DNA of 64,000 bases from Pinus tabuliformis (GCA_031772625.1 CM062819.1:829219503-829283502); one strand, 5' to 3'; counted from the first letter of the stretch, positions 1 to 13,340 are shown. The notes: generated from the sequence alone by a model not told the origin. A program made the numbers and translations.

Positions 1-324
1 CCAACTTGCTCCAAGGCCCCAAGTATGTAAATAAAAGGGAATTTATAAAATAAGCAATCAATGCAATAGGAAAAATAGAAAACAACATCGTAAAAAGAAA
101 TAGAATCCATAACCATAATTGTAAGATAAAACCACACAAAAAATAGCATTTCCATGCATACGCAGCAATCAATTAATAGTCAATCACAAACTTGAATTTT
201 AAAGGCATAACATAACAATTTCAAAATAAGTAGTCCAAAAATTGACTCAATGTCCTGAGTCCAATACTCATGGCACTCTCGGCCATCATACCGTGCATAT
301 ACAGGTATAACAAAATCATATTCC
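1..324. other. no recognised feature
   Basis: AT-rich sequence that continues the minus-strand reading of the neighbouring gag remnant with stops. I see no gene in it. It is probably internal LTR-element DNA running off the left edge (inference). Confidence 0.3.
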
Positions 325-625
325 CTTCTTTTTCGGCTTGTGGGGACAATCTCATTTTAGGTGCTCTTCCCCAAAATACCAACACAAGATGGGTTTCGTT
401 CCCATCTCAATCTTGAGGGACCTTTTCTTTCCATCATCACTTCTCTTTTCCAATGGTTGAATCTAGTACACCAATTCCTACAAGCATCCTTCCAATTCAT
501 AGTTCCAATCTATTAGTTCTTTTTGTTGCCTTCTAAGGTTCTTTATCTCTGCATTACAAATCTTGAGCTCCATTTCCAATTCCTTGAGTTGAGCCTTCAA
601 GTATTCAATTCTTTCCATGTGCTAC
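325..625 (-). pseudogene. gag remnant: coiled coil plus degenerate zinc knuckle
   Basis: Read on the minus strand, about 100 codons begin MERIEYLKAQLKELEMEL, a heptad-like Leu/Glu/Lys coiled coil. A Lys-rich stretch follows, then a retroviral-type knuckle reading CWYFGEEHLK*DC. The CX2CX4HX4C pattern is recognisable, but the second Cys is Phe and a TGA replaces what was probably TGG. A basic tail PHKPKKKG follows. This is the arrangement of a plant LTR-element Gag C-terminus, which binds element RNA in the capsid. Two further stops lie between coil and knuckle. It has the same orientation as the primer site and LTR at 5.6 kb and probably belongs to that element, although 5 kb separates them. 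Copia or Gypsy cannot be decided. Confidence 0.55.
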
Positions 626-2615
626 CACACACACCCAATTGTTATTTCATAAAAGAAAATAAAAATACATATATCAGTGATCATCTTACCAAGTTAACTC
701 AAACATGTTGTCATGTAGTTGTTCACACATCAATACGATTGTTATCAATTATACCTCACAATCAAACCAACATCTATATAATCTTGCTTTCAAATTCAGA
801 AACACACACGCACACACAAATGTATATGCATGTTAGTCATAAATATCATCTTACAATTGCAATATTATAATCCAATTTGTGATTCATACTAACAAAGTAA
901 TGCAATTCAGCCTCTTTTTTTTAATCGAGACTATCATTACCATTTTAAATCGGTTGTTAAAGCACTTTAGGAAGGTTTGACCCTCTTATTAAGGCCTATA
1001 GTCCTAGTACCTGCAATCTCATAGTTTGTTAGGATACCACATCAAATCGGTGTGCATTAATTCTTGAATTTTCGCATTCATAAGAGAATGCATCCCATGA
1101 CCTGCAGACAATCTCAATTAGCACATAATCCTTCTATATTCAATGCCATTCTAGGGTTGGATGTCTTGCATTTAAGGAAATTATTTAAAAATCTATAATC
1201 AAATAAACCCTAATTTATCTTATAATTTTAGCCCTAATTTCCATTGCTTATCACATGTTATACCCAAATCCCACCAATAGAAGAAGCAATATAAGGTTTC
1301 TTCCTTTATCCAAAACTTGGCCAAAATTTACAGCAAAGTCTATGACATACTTAAGGAAACACAAGATAAGTACAATGCATTACATGATGGACATCAAATA
1401 CCTCCTCATTTTTAGGTTGGTGACAAAGCTTAGTATCATTTTCACCAAAAAAAAGTTCAAAAATCAACAAAATAAAACTCAAGTCAATCCAATATGAGCA
1501 ATATACCACCATGTGGCAGGTTTCCTAAGTGCCTTCAAAATGGTTTTTCTACCTCAGTTTGCTATCCTTGATTGGTGAGTGTTAATTAGGTCAAGTTGCA
1601 TGATCCTCAATATTTGAAGGAATTAATTTTAGTCACACGTCAATACACCAACATCCCTCATTTTCAGCCTCCTTTGCTTGTAGATACACTGCTTGATTTA
1701 CTAGACATTGTAGAAACATAACTTACTTAGTGGTATGCACAAGATTTTTACCCACTCGATCCAAGCATTATCCTAATCATTGTTTGAGTAGTAATTCCCA
1801 AATCTATGCAAAAATTACTAATTAGGGACAATTTCCTCAAGGAAGAAGAACTATGAAACTTGGTCAAATGGACCTTGTCCAAATATGTATCATATATGTG
1901 CTTTGCCTTTTGCATTTTTTCTTGTATAGCTGACTTCATAAAAATGAACCCTCAACTAAATTTTGTATTTTCACCTTTGTACATCTAGGAGACTTGGTCA
2001 AATATGTTTCCCAACAATTTTGCATTCTATACATAATACATGCATACATAGACACACACACACACATATAAAGAGTGTGCAACATGTATAGTTATGGAAA
2101 TCTCCTTTGAACTGTGTGTATATCAATGATAGATAGAGCTATAATATTTTTGGTATTTTATAATCTAGATGGAACAACATTCCTAAAAGTTTCTTTGGTC
2201 TAATTTTCTATTAGCATTCGGGACCACAAAGGGAAAGATACTGGGCCAATGAGACAAATTCCTTTAACTCTGTCTAAGGTAATATGCTACCAAATAAAAA
2301 TGGGCCCATTGGAAAATGAAGAAACTAAATGAAAACACTAATAGTGTATCAATAAGAAGCAAATTTTTGCCATAATGGAAGATATTATACCCTCTAACCA
2401 AATGGCCAACTTTAAATCTAACCACTACCATAATCATTATTTGAGTATAAAAGTAAGGATGTATATATTTTACCATGCATATTTTATATAGTACACATAG
2501 GGGCAATCCAACTATTGTGAAATATGGTACTTAGTGGGATAGGAATTTAGATTTTGCATTGAATTTTCCAAACTAGCCTTGCCAACAAAAATTAAGAGAC
2601 AGGAAAATAAATTCA
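626..2615. other. AT-rich stretch without recognised genes
   Basis: Only short chance reading frames are present. A (CA)n microsatellite lies at about 2,051-2,066. Presumably decayed internal DNA of the minus-strand LTR element. Confidence 0.4.
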
Positions 2616-2619
2616 AACT

Positions 2620-3066
2620 CCTACAGTCTATTTTGTCTTTGCAAAATGTTTAGGGGACCATTGAATTCAAGTTGGTTCTTGAGTAGTTGATTTTGTGCCC
2701 TCAGTGCAGGTCCTATAAGCGCATATGAAATTTTCTCTTATTTGACATTTGAGATTCCATTGGCCATAGATCTCAGAAGCTTGGACTCTTCCTCCAATGA
2801 CAATATATCTTGAGTGGTTGAAGGTGTCTTAGCCTCTTTCCCACATGTCTTGGAAATCTCCTCTTTCAACGGATCTTGATTGGTTATGGGTTATATTCCT
2901 GAAGCCTTCATATTTCTCTCCATCTCTTTGGGGAACAACCTCTTGAAAGCAAGAAGATAAAACTATTTTGTGAACCCCTCTTGATTTCTAGCCCCACAGA
3001 CCATGGTGGTATGCTTGTTATCCAAGAAGTTAGTCTATTGATATTGGAAAGGATGAATTGTTGAGA
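2620..3066 (-). pseudogene. unrecognised coding-like remnant
   Basis: One minus-strand frame stays protein-like for about 145 codons with only four or five stops. It contains pieces such as TTMVCGARNQEGFTK, FKRLFPKEMERNMKASG, LSLEEESKLLRSMANG and ALRAQNQLLKNQLEFNGP. The composition (charged, Leu/Gln/Asn-rich at the C-end) resembles a Gag or other element protein. I do not recognise the family and see no catalytic motif. The frame opens and closes without a clear start or splice site. It could be more of the element whose knuckle lies at 0.3-0.6 kb, or an unrelated decayed gene. Confidence 0.25.
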
Positions 3067-5589
3067 TGGATTCGAATTGACTGCAAATCATATATTTTAC
3101 AATTTTATTCCCTCCCTATTTATGATATGGATTGCACCAAAGAGTATGGAAAGGAAGCATAAGTTTTCCATCATGAGACTCTTGTTATTTCAGTTAGCTT
3201 ATCTAGAAACCTAGACACAGTTGAATTCCTTTTCCTCGCATAATTCACAAGTTGTTTTAAATAGAGTAAAGCCAATTTAATGTTACAAAATTGGATAAAC
3301 AAGTTTTGATTGAAGACTTGTCCTGGGCTTGGTTTGATCCTATCATGTTTATACCAACAATTAGACAAGAAAGCATAGTATCATTAGAAAATTAGTATAA
3401 ATTTTCGCTCGATGACCTAGTATGGGCAAGTCAGAGACCTCAACTTTAGTCATCACAATCCACTAATTAGGACAGAGTATGGATGTATAATTCAGACTAA
3501 ATAATTCACTAAAGAGATCAAAGAAAATATCAAAGAAAGGCATCTAAAACCCAAAACTTTCTCTTCAAAATGTGCACTATGAAAGTTGAGGAATCACCCC
3601 ACAATAGTCAATACATTATTTTTTTCAATGTTTCATCAAAATATATGAGACTTGAAGTTTGAAGGAACTATAAACTTTACAAAAAACCAGTGATGAAACC
3701 CTAAATACAAAGAGAAGAAGAATTTTTTAGTGATGAAACCCTAAATACAAAGAGAAGAGGAATTTTTTACAATGTGTTAAAATTAAGAAAAAACTATGTT
3801 AGAGTCCTCTATCAATAGTGTAACAATTGATTTATAAAGGTGTCCATCAAATTACAAATTTCAGATTCATATGTGACACTTCAATTAAGTTTCTTGGAAA
3901 ATAACCTTAGAAGGGAAATGGAACTTCTTAACATGCATTCAGATCGTATTGAAATAGAGACCAAGGTCCAAAGATGAATTCAAGTTAGTAACCACAACAA
4001 AAGAGTGTCTTGGGCCAAGTCTTCAAGTTCTACTTATATCACTCCTATAATGATATAAGGAAAACAATCATAGTAAAAGCAGCTACATCCTGTGGTAAAA
4101 GTATTTTTTCTAGGTTACAGGATGCATGGCCACTCAAACAACGAATACATAAAGCAACAGAATTCTAACCAACCAATGGTTTTAGTCATAGAGAAGTAGC
4201 TAGAAATGGAGGGGAAGGATGAAATTGTACTTTTAAATCCCATTGCATATTATCATCACTTGGTCTTTGTTATGCGATGTTCAAACTACAAGGAGTAGTA
4301 AAAAGGATTCGGTATGTCAACTATTAGTTGACACTGTACGATTTCCTGTGACATCCAAACACCCTTAGTTCAACAATATAATGTAAACAACAGTTATTAA
4401 CAACATATGTTGTGTTACATTTTCCATCAAGCCTTTCATTGATGTCATAGAATGCACTGCTGCTCCAATGGATGGTTGTGACTTGCTTCTTGAGACTCCA
4501 TATCAAATAAGATTGCAATGCCTTCTAAGATGGGTATAACAAGATATATTGGTTGAAAAATACATTACTAGATATAAAATTTTACCTTTTTTGCTACACT
4601 AAAACTCACATTCACTCGCATAAGAGAGCCAATAGATCTTGTTCTGGGGGATATCAAATTAATTTTCAAGACAAACTTCTTTGGCATGAAAAATTTCTCC
4701 ACGTTTGCTTTAAGAAACCCACTTTGATATTTTTTTCTAATCTATAAACCTGCTACGTTCCATGTGCACGAAACTCAAAAGTACATATCTTATATAATAT
4801 GTTTGGCAAACATGATAACTCATTTGATTATGCAATCATACAAGTTTATTTTGGAATAGGTCATGTCAAGATGAATATAGAAACCTCTAATGTTAAGCAA
4901 GTCCTGAGCAACATTGATAAAAGGCAACAAAATTTACCACATCGATTCCACATATATGCCCCAGGGGGGCAACTGGAATACTATTCTATCCAATTTCAAT
5001 CATGAAAATCCTAGTTTTTAAAAACCAATTTCATCCTAAGTAATCAGTAGTTATGTATCACCAATATTGGTAGAATTTATTAACAAATTACATATCTCCG
5101 TTGCATTAGGAAAACCCTTACTCTAGGCACAAACAAGACTCACAACAATACATTATGAAAGTCAATCATATAAACCCTACCAAATCATGGAGAAGGGGGT
5201 TAAATAAAAGATCTTACTATACTCTTGTGATTATAGGGAAACTCGTCGAAGATCACAATTCATTGTAAACTATTGCACGACATTATCTAACTTTTTATTT
5301 CAGAAACACAAATAATAATAATAATGATAATTGTACATAAGTTCCTTAAATACTGAAAGCATCTATGCAGTCCATATCCCATTCGGTAGGAAATATTATA
5401 ATTAATTGCATTCTTAGTTAGTTATAATACTCAGGAGCTAGAGCTCCACTCCTTTCCAGTGGTTCTAACCTTGAGCCTCCTACTTAGTTAATTTTTAGTA
5501 GGGTGCTAACTTATATTAAAAATTATAGGTTTAAACCTTTGGTCTTCCTTTCCTTTTGTGATAGAGCCCAATAGGTCCAAGTGTTGAAC
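3067..5589. other. no recognised gene; leader-like DNA near 5.4-5.6 kb
   Basis: AT-rich with short chance frames only. A 40-bp tandem duplication lies at 3,689-3,768 and a short AAT-rich run near 5,310. The last 150 bases before the primer site would be the untranslated leader of the minus-strand LTR element. Confidence 0.35.
3689..3768. repeat. 40-bp tandem duplication
   Basis: Two adjacent 40-bp units (3,689-3,728 and 3,729-3,768), each starting agtgatgaaaccctaaatac, differ by one base. Probably replication slippage. Confidence 0.9.
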
Positions 5590-5607
5590 CTAGGGGCTCT
5601 GATACCA
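5590..5607 (-). promoter_or_regulatory. tRNA-Met primer binding site of a minus-strand LTR element
   Basis: The minus strand reads TGGTATCAGAGCCCCTAG, complementary to the 3' end of plant initiator tRNA-Met and the usual primer site of many plant LTR elements. Three bases separate it from an LTR end of the form GTGTTACA. This places the LTR to the right and the element body to the left. Confidence 0.75.
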
Positions 5608-5610
5608 CTT

Positions 5611-7552
5611 TGTAACACACCCCCTTGTCTAATCAAAGGTGGTTACTATGTTAACCCAACCCTAAAAGCGTAGTTATGAGAATGGGTTAAAAAAAAGATT
5701 AAATCTAAGATAACTATGATGCAAGTTATACTTTCTTTCCTCATTGCCACATCATGTCTTTATGGGTTTTAGTATGGGTATTATCCATGAAAACCTAGGA
5801 CTTTTACTATTTATCCTCATCCATGTTGACCAAAGACAGTTTCTAATTGCAGAACTACAAATCATAATCAATGTTGAAAAAGATATTTCTAAAACAAATA
5901 TCCATAAAAGGAATAGTATCATATATGTTTTGTTGAGAATTCCATGTGTATTTGATATAATGAATATGGTTTCGACATTGTAACTAGCTATTCAAAGCAT
6001 TATAGAAAACGTGTTCTCTGAGATTGACCTGACATATTCACTATTCTCATTGTAGTCTCTCAGAACTGTCAGAAAAGTTGTTTAACAAAATTTTAATTTT
6101 TATCTTGTTGATTCCAAAAGAACAACGAGCATAGAGGCGTCTTTTCACATTTATTTAAAAAAAACTTCATTAATATAGCAATATAGTAAAAGATAACATG
6201 TTCTTTAACAAGCTCTATATAGATCTTTCCCATTGGAATAACTTGGGTTTTTAAGACTACAAGTTCTCTGGTAGTTATGGGAAAATATATACAGTACCTC
6301 TCATTAACCTATAGATGGTGGATCTATGGCCTATTCATCTTATCAACATGGATGCTTACTATGGAATAAATCTTAATGTTTCTGCAATTTTCAACAAACT
6401 AAGTTTAGGTTTCTAATGCTCTGTTTCGATTGGTTTCAAAGTTGGTGTCTTTGCTTGTAATGTTGAGATCATGTCTAGCAAAAATTCAATTGCAATATGT
6501 CCCTACATATCTATGTTCAATACGACCAATCTCAAAAAATAATCAACAACACTTTATTATACCAGCAAAATAGCATAATCTGCCTTTTAAATATGCAACA
6601 TGGCCCTCTATAGTTTTTTGGTTTTTTAATGCCAAGAAAAAGGCAAGTTGGGACTAATTTCTTACTTATCATGTTGTCTCCTCAAGAAAATAGTAAACAT
6701 ATCACTCCAAAAACAACTAATCACTCCCACAGTCTTGTGGGTGAATTACTTCACTATGGGATGGTAATATATGGCTGAAAGAAAACTAAGAGATGGTTGT
6801 AGAAGGCATACCCTTTTCTCTACAAATAAGATACAATATAACTAGTTGATGTAACTATAACTAAATTCCTCCAACAAGATTTTTTATTTGGTGTTGTTGG
6901 TAGATATCAAATCCCATGGGTTTTTACTAGTCAAAGGGGTTGATGGCACCACTACGCAATGCTCTCACATACATGATTAAGCCAGGAACCATTCAACGCC
7001 TAGTTGAAAACATGGATGAGTCTATGCCTAGGCATAAAATGTTGTAGTCTATGTTCTACATAGTAAGAATCGCCAATAAACAAATGAAACATTGTAGTTA
7101 CTACACAGTAAGGCAATCCAAAATGGATTGGGAATTAGGATTGTTGTCACTTTTGTGATTAAGTGATCAATAGAATTGGCAAACATGAGAGACGGCACCA
7201 GTGAACTGAAGAAAGCATACAAAAAATGAATCATAATAATGGTTGTTGTGCGAATTAATTAATTAACCGAGAACTAAGCATGCATACAAAGAACCCAAAA
7301 ATTTTAGTAATTACATAGAAAACCACAATCACAGATTCAACCATAGACACAGAGATATACCCTAGAAACTCAAATGAGAAAAATGACATTGAATGGATTT
7401 GCTCAACCTTGTTTTTCTCAGTAATCACAGAATTGAAAGGTGTACTCCACAAAAGATTTTTCTTATCTGTTGCACCTATGGTTTTACAATATCGTCAATT
7501 ATATTCGAAACTGATGGTAAATATTAATCAATAGTGAAATATCCTCTCCATG
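5611..7552 (-). repeat. 5' LTR of minus-strand element (part 1; continues 13,341 to about 14,445)
   Basis: Starts TGTAACACACCCCC on the plus strand, which is the LTR's 3' terminus in element orientation, directly beside the primer site. Parts resemble the LTR at 37.78-44.95 kb: the first 80 bases, a block around 13.7-13.85 kb against 40.25-40.40 kb, and a weaker block around 14.35 kb against 44.87 kb. Copia A splits it, so the LTR would be about 3 kb without A. The outer terminus near 14.44 kb is blurred and I could not place it exactly. Confidence 0.55.
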
Positions 7553-8400
7553 TGTTGAAATATGGCAACAAGAATATTCCAATTTAATTTGTCCTTGAAT
7601 TAAATTGTGAATTAAAATAGAATTTAGTCTTAACAGCTACTTGGAAATAATTAATTAATTAATTTTAAATTAATTAGTTGGAGAAATTAAGGAGATAAGA
7701 TTGAGTTATATTTGAGTTGTAATTAGTTAACTCAATTTACTGAGTTAATTCCAGTTAAATTAGTTCCAAACTGTTTGAGGAACTAATAGTGAGTTAACAG
7801 TGAGTTGATGCATTAATGCACTCAACTAGTGCTACTCCAGTTAACTGAAGATTCCCTCATCAGAAACTCATGCATGTCCATTCTGAGAAAGACCCAGTTG
7901 AGATTAATGTTCAAGGACAGTGTACTATCAGTTGCATGTGTTTTCTCATGGAGAAAACTCATGCATGAGGTCAAGGATTCATCCTTGAGGATTGTGCATT
8001 TTTGAAGGCCTGGTTTTCCACTTGGTAATAGGCAAATCATCCAGAAGGAATAGCGCAAAGAAATAGGAGCTTGGAGGGCAGAGAGGAAGGCTGGAGAGAA
8101 GCCAAGATTGCCTATGAGCATCTGTGAGGATTGTACTGAGAGCTGGCTAGCTGTGACAGTTAAGGCTTTGTATAATTCCTATGTATTTCCACCATGTATG
8201 ATAATACAATAGTGTGCGGTTTTTAGCTGAGGCTTTCCCCAAAGTATTTTCATGTGTATTGTGCCATTGATTCTTCTTCTTCTAGTTATATTGTTCAGCT
8301 CGATCTTTAAGCTTCTGCAAATTGATAATAGAAGTAGGTTATAGTATTCTGCTTTGATTTATATTGCATTATCGGGTTAACCTATCACAGATTTTCTACA
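7553..8400 (+). repeat. 5' LTR of Copia A
   Basis: 848 bp, begins TGTTGAAATATGG and ends GATTTTCTACA, followed at once by the primer site. A TATAAT-like box at about 8,171-8,176 and the following 200 bases could hold the promoter and R region (inference). It lacks an 18-base block present in the 3' LTR. Confidence 0.92.
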
Positions 8401-8502
8401 TGGTATCGAAGCTGTGAATAGTATATTGAGAAGAGAATTCGAAGTTTGAAGTTCGGGATTGCAGGTGCAAATCAAGTCCATATCATACTTCAAGGTTGGC
8501 CA

Positions 8503-9302
8503 ATGGCATTCTATGGCTTGAGACTCAAGTATGCCTTGGAAGGTAGCTTGAATTACATAGCATGGAAAGATAGAATGAAGGTTGTATTAGAAGATAACAG
8601 CTTGAAGGAATTCACTGATCAAGAAATCCCAAAGCCAGCTTCAACTAATGCACAAGAGTTGGTTGAGTGAAAGAAGTGTGTGGCGAAGGCAAGACAGATC
8701 ATCCTTGAGGGAGTTCGAGACCATATTGTCTCGAGTCTCCATGGGAAGCATACTCCATTTTCAATGTGGAAGACATTGAAGGACCTCTACTAGAACAGTA
8801 GTGACCAGAGGAAATTGGCGCTCAAGGATAAGCTTCGAAGAATCAAGATGGAGAAGGGCAATACTATTTCCAAATATCTGAACAAGCTCACCACCTATAG
8901 AGATGAGCTTGGAAGTGTAGGAATAACTACTACCGATGATGATATGGTGAGACTCGCTCTCCTTGGCCTTCTAAAGAGTTGGAATAGCTACCATGACTCT
9001 GTGAATGGAAGGGGGAAACTGCCGGATTGGGAACGATTGTGGTCATATTTTATGCAAGAGGAGATTAGGAGGAGCACACGAGATGGTTCTTCATCCAAGA
9101 ATGATGATGAAGAAAATCTGGCCTTAGCAAGTAAGGCAAGGAAAGGGAAGGGGAAGTCTTCCCATTTCAAATCGAATTCTTCTCATGGAGAGAAGAAGGG
9201 TGACATGTCTAAAGTAAGATGCTTTAATTGTCACAAGATGGGACATTATGTGACTAATTTCCCATCGAAGAAGTCCAAGAAGGGATCCTCGAAGGATCGG
9301 AA
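8503..9302 (+). pseudogene. gag: Copia A gag
   Basis: The nucleocapsid protein that packages element RNA. The first in-frame ATG at 8,503 gives MAFYGLRLKYALEG, matching MVFHGLRLEYALEG in element B, so I prefer it to upstream non-ATG starts. A Copia Gag domain follows (W-kkC..A..I....D.I). The zinc knuckle at 9,220-9,261 reads CFNCHKMGHYVTNF, with the last Cys replaced by Phe. Stops are TGA at 8,668 (TGG in element B) and TAG at 8,791 (CAG in element B). A one-base indel near 9,270-9,305 shifts the frame into the protease. Confidence 0.88.
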
Positions 9303-12300
9303 GGTGGGGAATTAGCCTCTCAGTTCGAAATGGACTTTACCCTCATCGCATGCATGGTGTCATCGATGATGGGTTGTGTCTGGTATCTTGACAGTGGAGC
9401 CTCATTCCACATGACCGGTGATAAAAATTTATTCAGTGCCTTGGAGGAGAAAGACCTCAAGATGCGCATAGAGATGGGTGACGATGGAAGGTATAGTGTT
9501 TCAGGAGTGGGCACGGTTGCTTTTCAGAGGGAGCATGGAGCTCCTCTCACCTTGATAGATGTGATGTATGTGCCTAGACTGAAGAAGAACTTGGTATCAG
9601 TCACGATGTTGGAGGACAAAGGCTACGATGTTGTATTCAATAAAGGAAAGGCGTTCCTAAGACACATAGCCATGGGTCAGACCAAGGGATAGGAATTAGG
9701 GTGAAGAATCTCTATAAACTAGAGGTAGATTATTGTGCAGCATTGAGTACGAAAGCAGAATTGGTGCAAAGCCAAGACATTGGCGAGTTGTGGCATAGGC
9801 GGTTGGGCCATTTTCACCATGGGGCTTTGAAGATAATGCAGCAGATATCTATAGGACTTCCCAAAGGTAAACATGAGTAAGTTGACACATACAAAGGTTG
9901 TACCTTGGGAAAGTACACCAAGTCTTTCTTTCATGATCGAGACAGTCGAGCAGAGGCTATCTTAGAGCGAGTTCATACTGATTTGTGTTGACCCTTCTCA
10001 ACGGCATCCACAGCGAAGCAAGGGTATTATGTGATTTTCATTGATGACTATTCTCGTAAATGATGGATTTATTTCATGCAGAAGAAGGACCAAACTTCCA
10101 CAAAGTTTTATGAGTTCAAATCTTTGGTCGAGAAAGATTCAGGGAAGAAGATCAAGGCCTTGAGAAGCGACAACGGTGGAGAATATGTCTCTCAAGAGTT
10201 TAAGGACTTCTGTGCAGCAAAAGGAATTAAACGAAACTTGACAGAACCTCATAACCCACAGCAGAATGGGGTGGCTGAGAGGAAGAATAGAAATATTGTA
10301 GGGGCAGCACGGGTAATACTGCATGACTAAGGCCTACCACTTCACTTGTGGGCTAAGGCATGCAACACAACGATCTGTTTGCAAAATAGAAGCCCGCATC
10401 GCATACTTGGGATGAAGACACCAGAGGAATCTTTCTCCGGTAAGAGACCAGATGTGGGTCACTTCGGGATCTTTGGCTCATCGGTATATTTCCATGTGAC
10501 AAAGGATGCATGGAAGAAGCTTGAGCTGACAATAGAGTTGGGGATATTTGTGGGGTACACTGATACACCTCACAACTATTAGGTGTACTTACCTACCAGT
10601 CGGAGGACAGTGGTTCGCAGAGATCTTAAGTTTGATGAGCAGAAGGCCATGCAAGTTTCACTTGAGAGGGAGTTCCAACTACAGGATGTGGAGGAACTAT
10701 TGATTCCTAAGGAGGAGGAGCCTCAGACTGATGCGGAGCAGTCGCATGCAGAGGTTCCAGGAGTGGAGGCATCCACTCAAGCAGAGTCTTCCAGAAATGG
10801 ACGGAAGCGCACAAGAGAAGCTGACAGACTGTTGGAGGATGCGAGAGAGAATGTGGGAGCACCATCTTCTCAGTGCAGACAGAGGAGGTCACCTGAGAGG
10901 TACACTGGATACATGGCCCTTACTGGGGAATGTGTTGTGACCGAGCCATCTTCCTTTGAGGAAGCAGTGCAGCAGCCGATTTGGGTTGATGCTATGGTGG
11001 AGGAGTATGACTCCATAGTTCGTAACAGTGTCTGGGATGTGGTTCCAAGACCAAAGAACAAGTCAGTTGTGAGTTCCCGTTGGCTTTACAAGGTAAAGCA
11101 TGCTGCTGATAGTAGTGTGGAGAAACATAATGCAAGATTTGTTACCCGTGGCTTTTCACAGGTCAAGGAGATTGACTATGATGAGACTTTTGCTCCTGTC
11201 GCAAGGTACTAATCTATAAAATCTATGTTGGCACTATCAACAAAGATGGGTTGGAAGATCCATTAGATGGATGTGAAGACTACATTCCTCAATGGCCAGA
11301 TTGAGGAAGAGGTGTACATAGAGTAGCCGGAAGGTTTTGAGACCTTCGATCATGAGTCACATGTGTGCCAACTCAAGAGAGTGTTGTACGAGCTGAAGCA
11401 AGCACCTCGTGCTTGGTACACCAGGATAGACAACTACTTCACAAAGAGTGAAGCAGATGTGAACCTGTACCACATCATGGTGAAAGGTAAGTTGTTGATC
11501 ATCGTACTTTATGTTGATGATCTCATATTAACTGGTGATGATCAGTTGATCGTGTCTTGCAAGGAGGAACTTGCAAGAGAATTCGAGATGAAAGACATGG
11601 GTCTCATGCATTACTTCCTTGGCATGGAAGTGTGGCAGAAGACGGGGAGTTGTTTGCGTCTCAAGGCAAGTATGCCAATGAGATACTCAGGAGATTCCAC
11701 ATGGAGAAGTGCAATCCCATGCAGACTCCTCTAGCAGGTAACTGGAGGAAGGAGGTTGTTACTTCAAGAGAAGTGGTAGAGGCTACTATATACAGGCAGC
11801 TTGTGGGTTCATTGATGTACTTAATGAACACACGACCAGATTTGTGCTATGCGGTGAACCAGTTGAGTCAAGCGATGGTTCAGCCTACCAAGATGTTTTG
11901 AAAGGCGGAAAAGCATGTATTGAGATACCTCAGAGGCACATCTCAGTATGGATTATGGTATGGATAGACAAAGGGAGTGAAGCTACAGGGATTCACTTAT
12001 GCAATTTGGGAAAGGAGTCCATCAGATCGGAAGAGCACATCAGGATGGATTTTCAACCTTGGGTCAATGGCAGTTTCTTGGTACAACAAGAAACAGAGAT
12101 CGATTGCACTCAGCTCAGTAGAGGCAGAATACATGGCTACAAGTTAGGCAGCATGTGAGGCCATCTGGATGCAGAAAATCCTAGTTGGTTTGTTTTATCA
12201 GAGGATGGATCCAACTGTGATCTATTGTGATAATCATAGTTGTATCAAATTCTCTGAGAATCCAGTATTTCATGATAGGTCCAAGCACATCAACATCCGG

Positions 12301-12474
12301 TATCATCATCTCAGAGACTATGTAGCAAGGAGGATCATGTTGCTGCAGTATATTTCGACAGAGGAGCAAGATGCTGACATTTTGACAAAGGCATTGTCAA
12401 AGTGTAAATTCGAGTTCCATAGAGACAGGATCGTGGTGGCAGATAATCCCTTTCTTGTTGAGATGGAGTGTTGA
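9303..12474 (+). pseudogene. pol: Copia A pol: protease, integrase, RT, RNase H
   Basis: The protease motif WYLDSGASFHMT lies at about 9,380. The integrase zinc-binding region (LWHRRLGH ... CTLGKYTKS) is at about 9,788-9,930. The catalytic core has HTDLC near 9,973, SDNGGEY near 10,168 and the ERK glutamate near 10,275, so all three acidic residues are present. Reverse transcriptase runs from about 10,950 with RWLYKVK, QAPRAWY and an intact YVDD at about 11,510. RNase H holds ALSSVEAEYMA, YCDN and a terminal DILTKALSK. About ten stops and frameshifts (near 9,690, 11,650 and 11,900) interrupt it. The final TGA lies inside the first bases of the 3' LTR. Dead copy; fragments could still be transcribed. 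Confidence 0.9.
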
Positions 12475-13335
12475 GATATGGAAACAAGAATATTCCAATT
12501 TAATTTTTCCTTGAATTAAATTTTGAATTAAAATCGAATTTAGTCTTAACAACCACTTGGAAATAATTAATTAATTTATTTTAAATGAATTAGTTGGAGA
12601 TGTAAGAGTTATCCCTTAAATTAAGGAGATAATATTGAGTTATATTTGAGTTGTAATTAGTTAGCTTAGTTTACTGAGTTAAGTCCAGTTAAATTAGTTC
12701 CAAATTGTTTGAGGAACTAATAGTGAGTTAACAGTGAGTTGATGCATTAATGCACTCAACTAGTGCTACTCCAGTTAACTGAAGATTCCCTCATTAGAAA
12801 ACACATGCATGTCTATTCTGAGAAAGACCCAGTTGAGATTAATGTTCAAGGACAGTGTACTATCAGTTGCATGTGTTTTCTCATGGAGAAAACTCATGCA
12901 TGCAGTCAAGAATTCATCCTTGAGGATTGCGCAGTTTTGAAGGCTGGGTTTTCCACTTGGTAATAGGCAAATCATCTAGAAGGAACAACGCAAGGAAATA
13001 GGAGCTTGGAGGGCAGAGAGGAAGGCTGGAGAGAAGCCAATATTTCCTGTGAGCATCTGTGAGGATTGTACTGAGAGCTGGCTAGCTGTGAGAGATAAGG
13101 CTTTGTATAATTCCTATGTATTTCCACCATGTATGATAATACAATATTGTGGGGTTTTTAGCTGAGGCTTTCCCCAAAGTATTTTCATGTGTATTTTTCC
13201 ATTGATTCTTCTTCTTCTGGTTATATTATTCAGCTCGATCTTTAAGCTTCCGCAAATTTATAGTAGAAGTAGGTTATAGTATTCTGCTTTGATTTATATT
13301 GCATTAGCGGGTTAACCTATCACAGATTTTCTACA
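12469..13335 (+). repeat. 3' LTR of Copia A
   Basis: 867 bp, begins TGTTGAGATATGG and ends GATTTTCTACA, followed by the CCATG target duplication. It retains the 18-base block missing from the 5' LTR. Confidence 0.92.
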
Positions 13336-13340
13336 CCATG

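Larger units (their letters stand above)
7553..13335 (+). mobile_element. Copia LTR retrotransposon A, full length, dead
   Basis: A structurally complete Ty1/Copia element of 5,783 bp. Both LTRs run TG...CA and both flanks carry the 5-bp target duplication CCATG (7,548-7,552 and 13,336-13,340). Order: LTR, tRNA-Met primer site at 8,401 (tggtatcgaagc), gag, protease, integrase, reverse transcriptase, RNase H, LTR. This is the Copia order, with integrase before reverse transcriptase. The two LTRs differ by about 5-7% by eye plus an 18-base indel, so the insertion is old. It sits inside the LTR of an older minus-strand element and is a diverged relative of element B at 30.4 kb. Many stops and several frameshifts make it non-autonomous. 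Confidence 0.95.

Noticed and set aside
523..870. 115-codon plus-strand frame
   Set aside because: It overlaps the minus-strand gag coiled coil and runs into a CA repeat. No protein signature.
1748..2506. short minus-strand frames
   Set aside because: AT-rich chance frames without motif or splice context.
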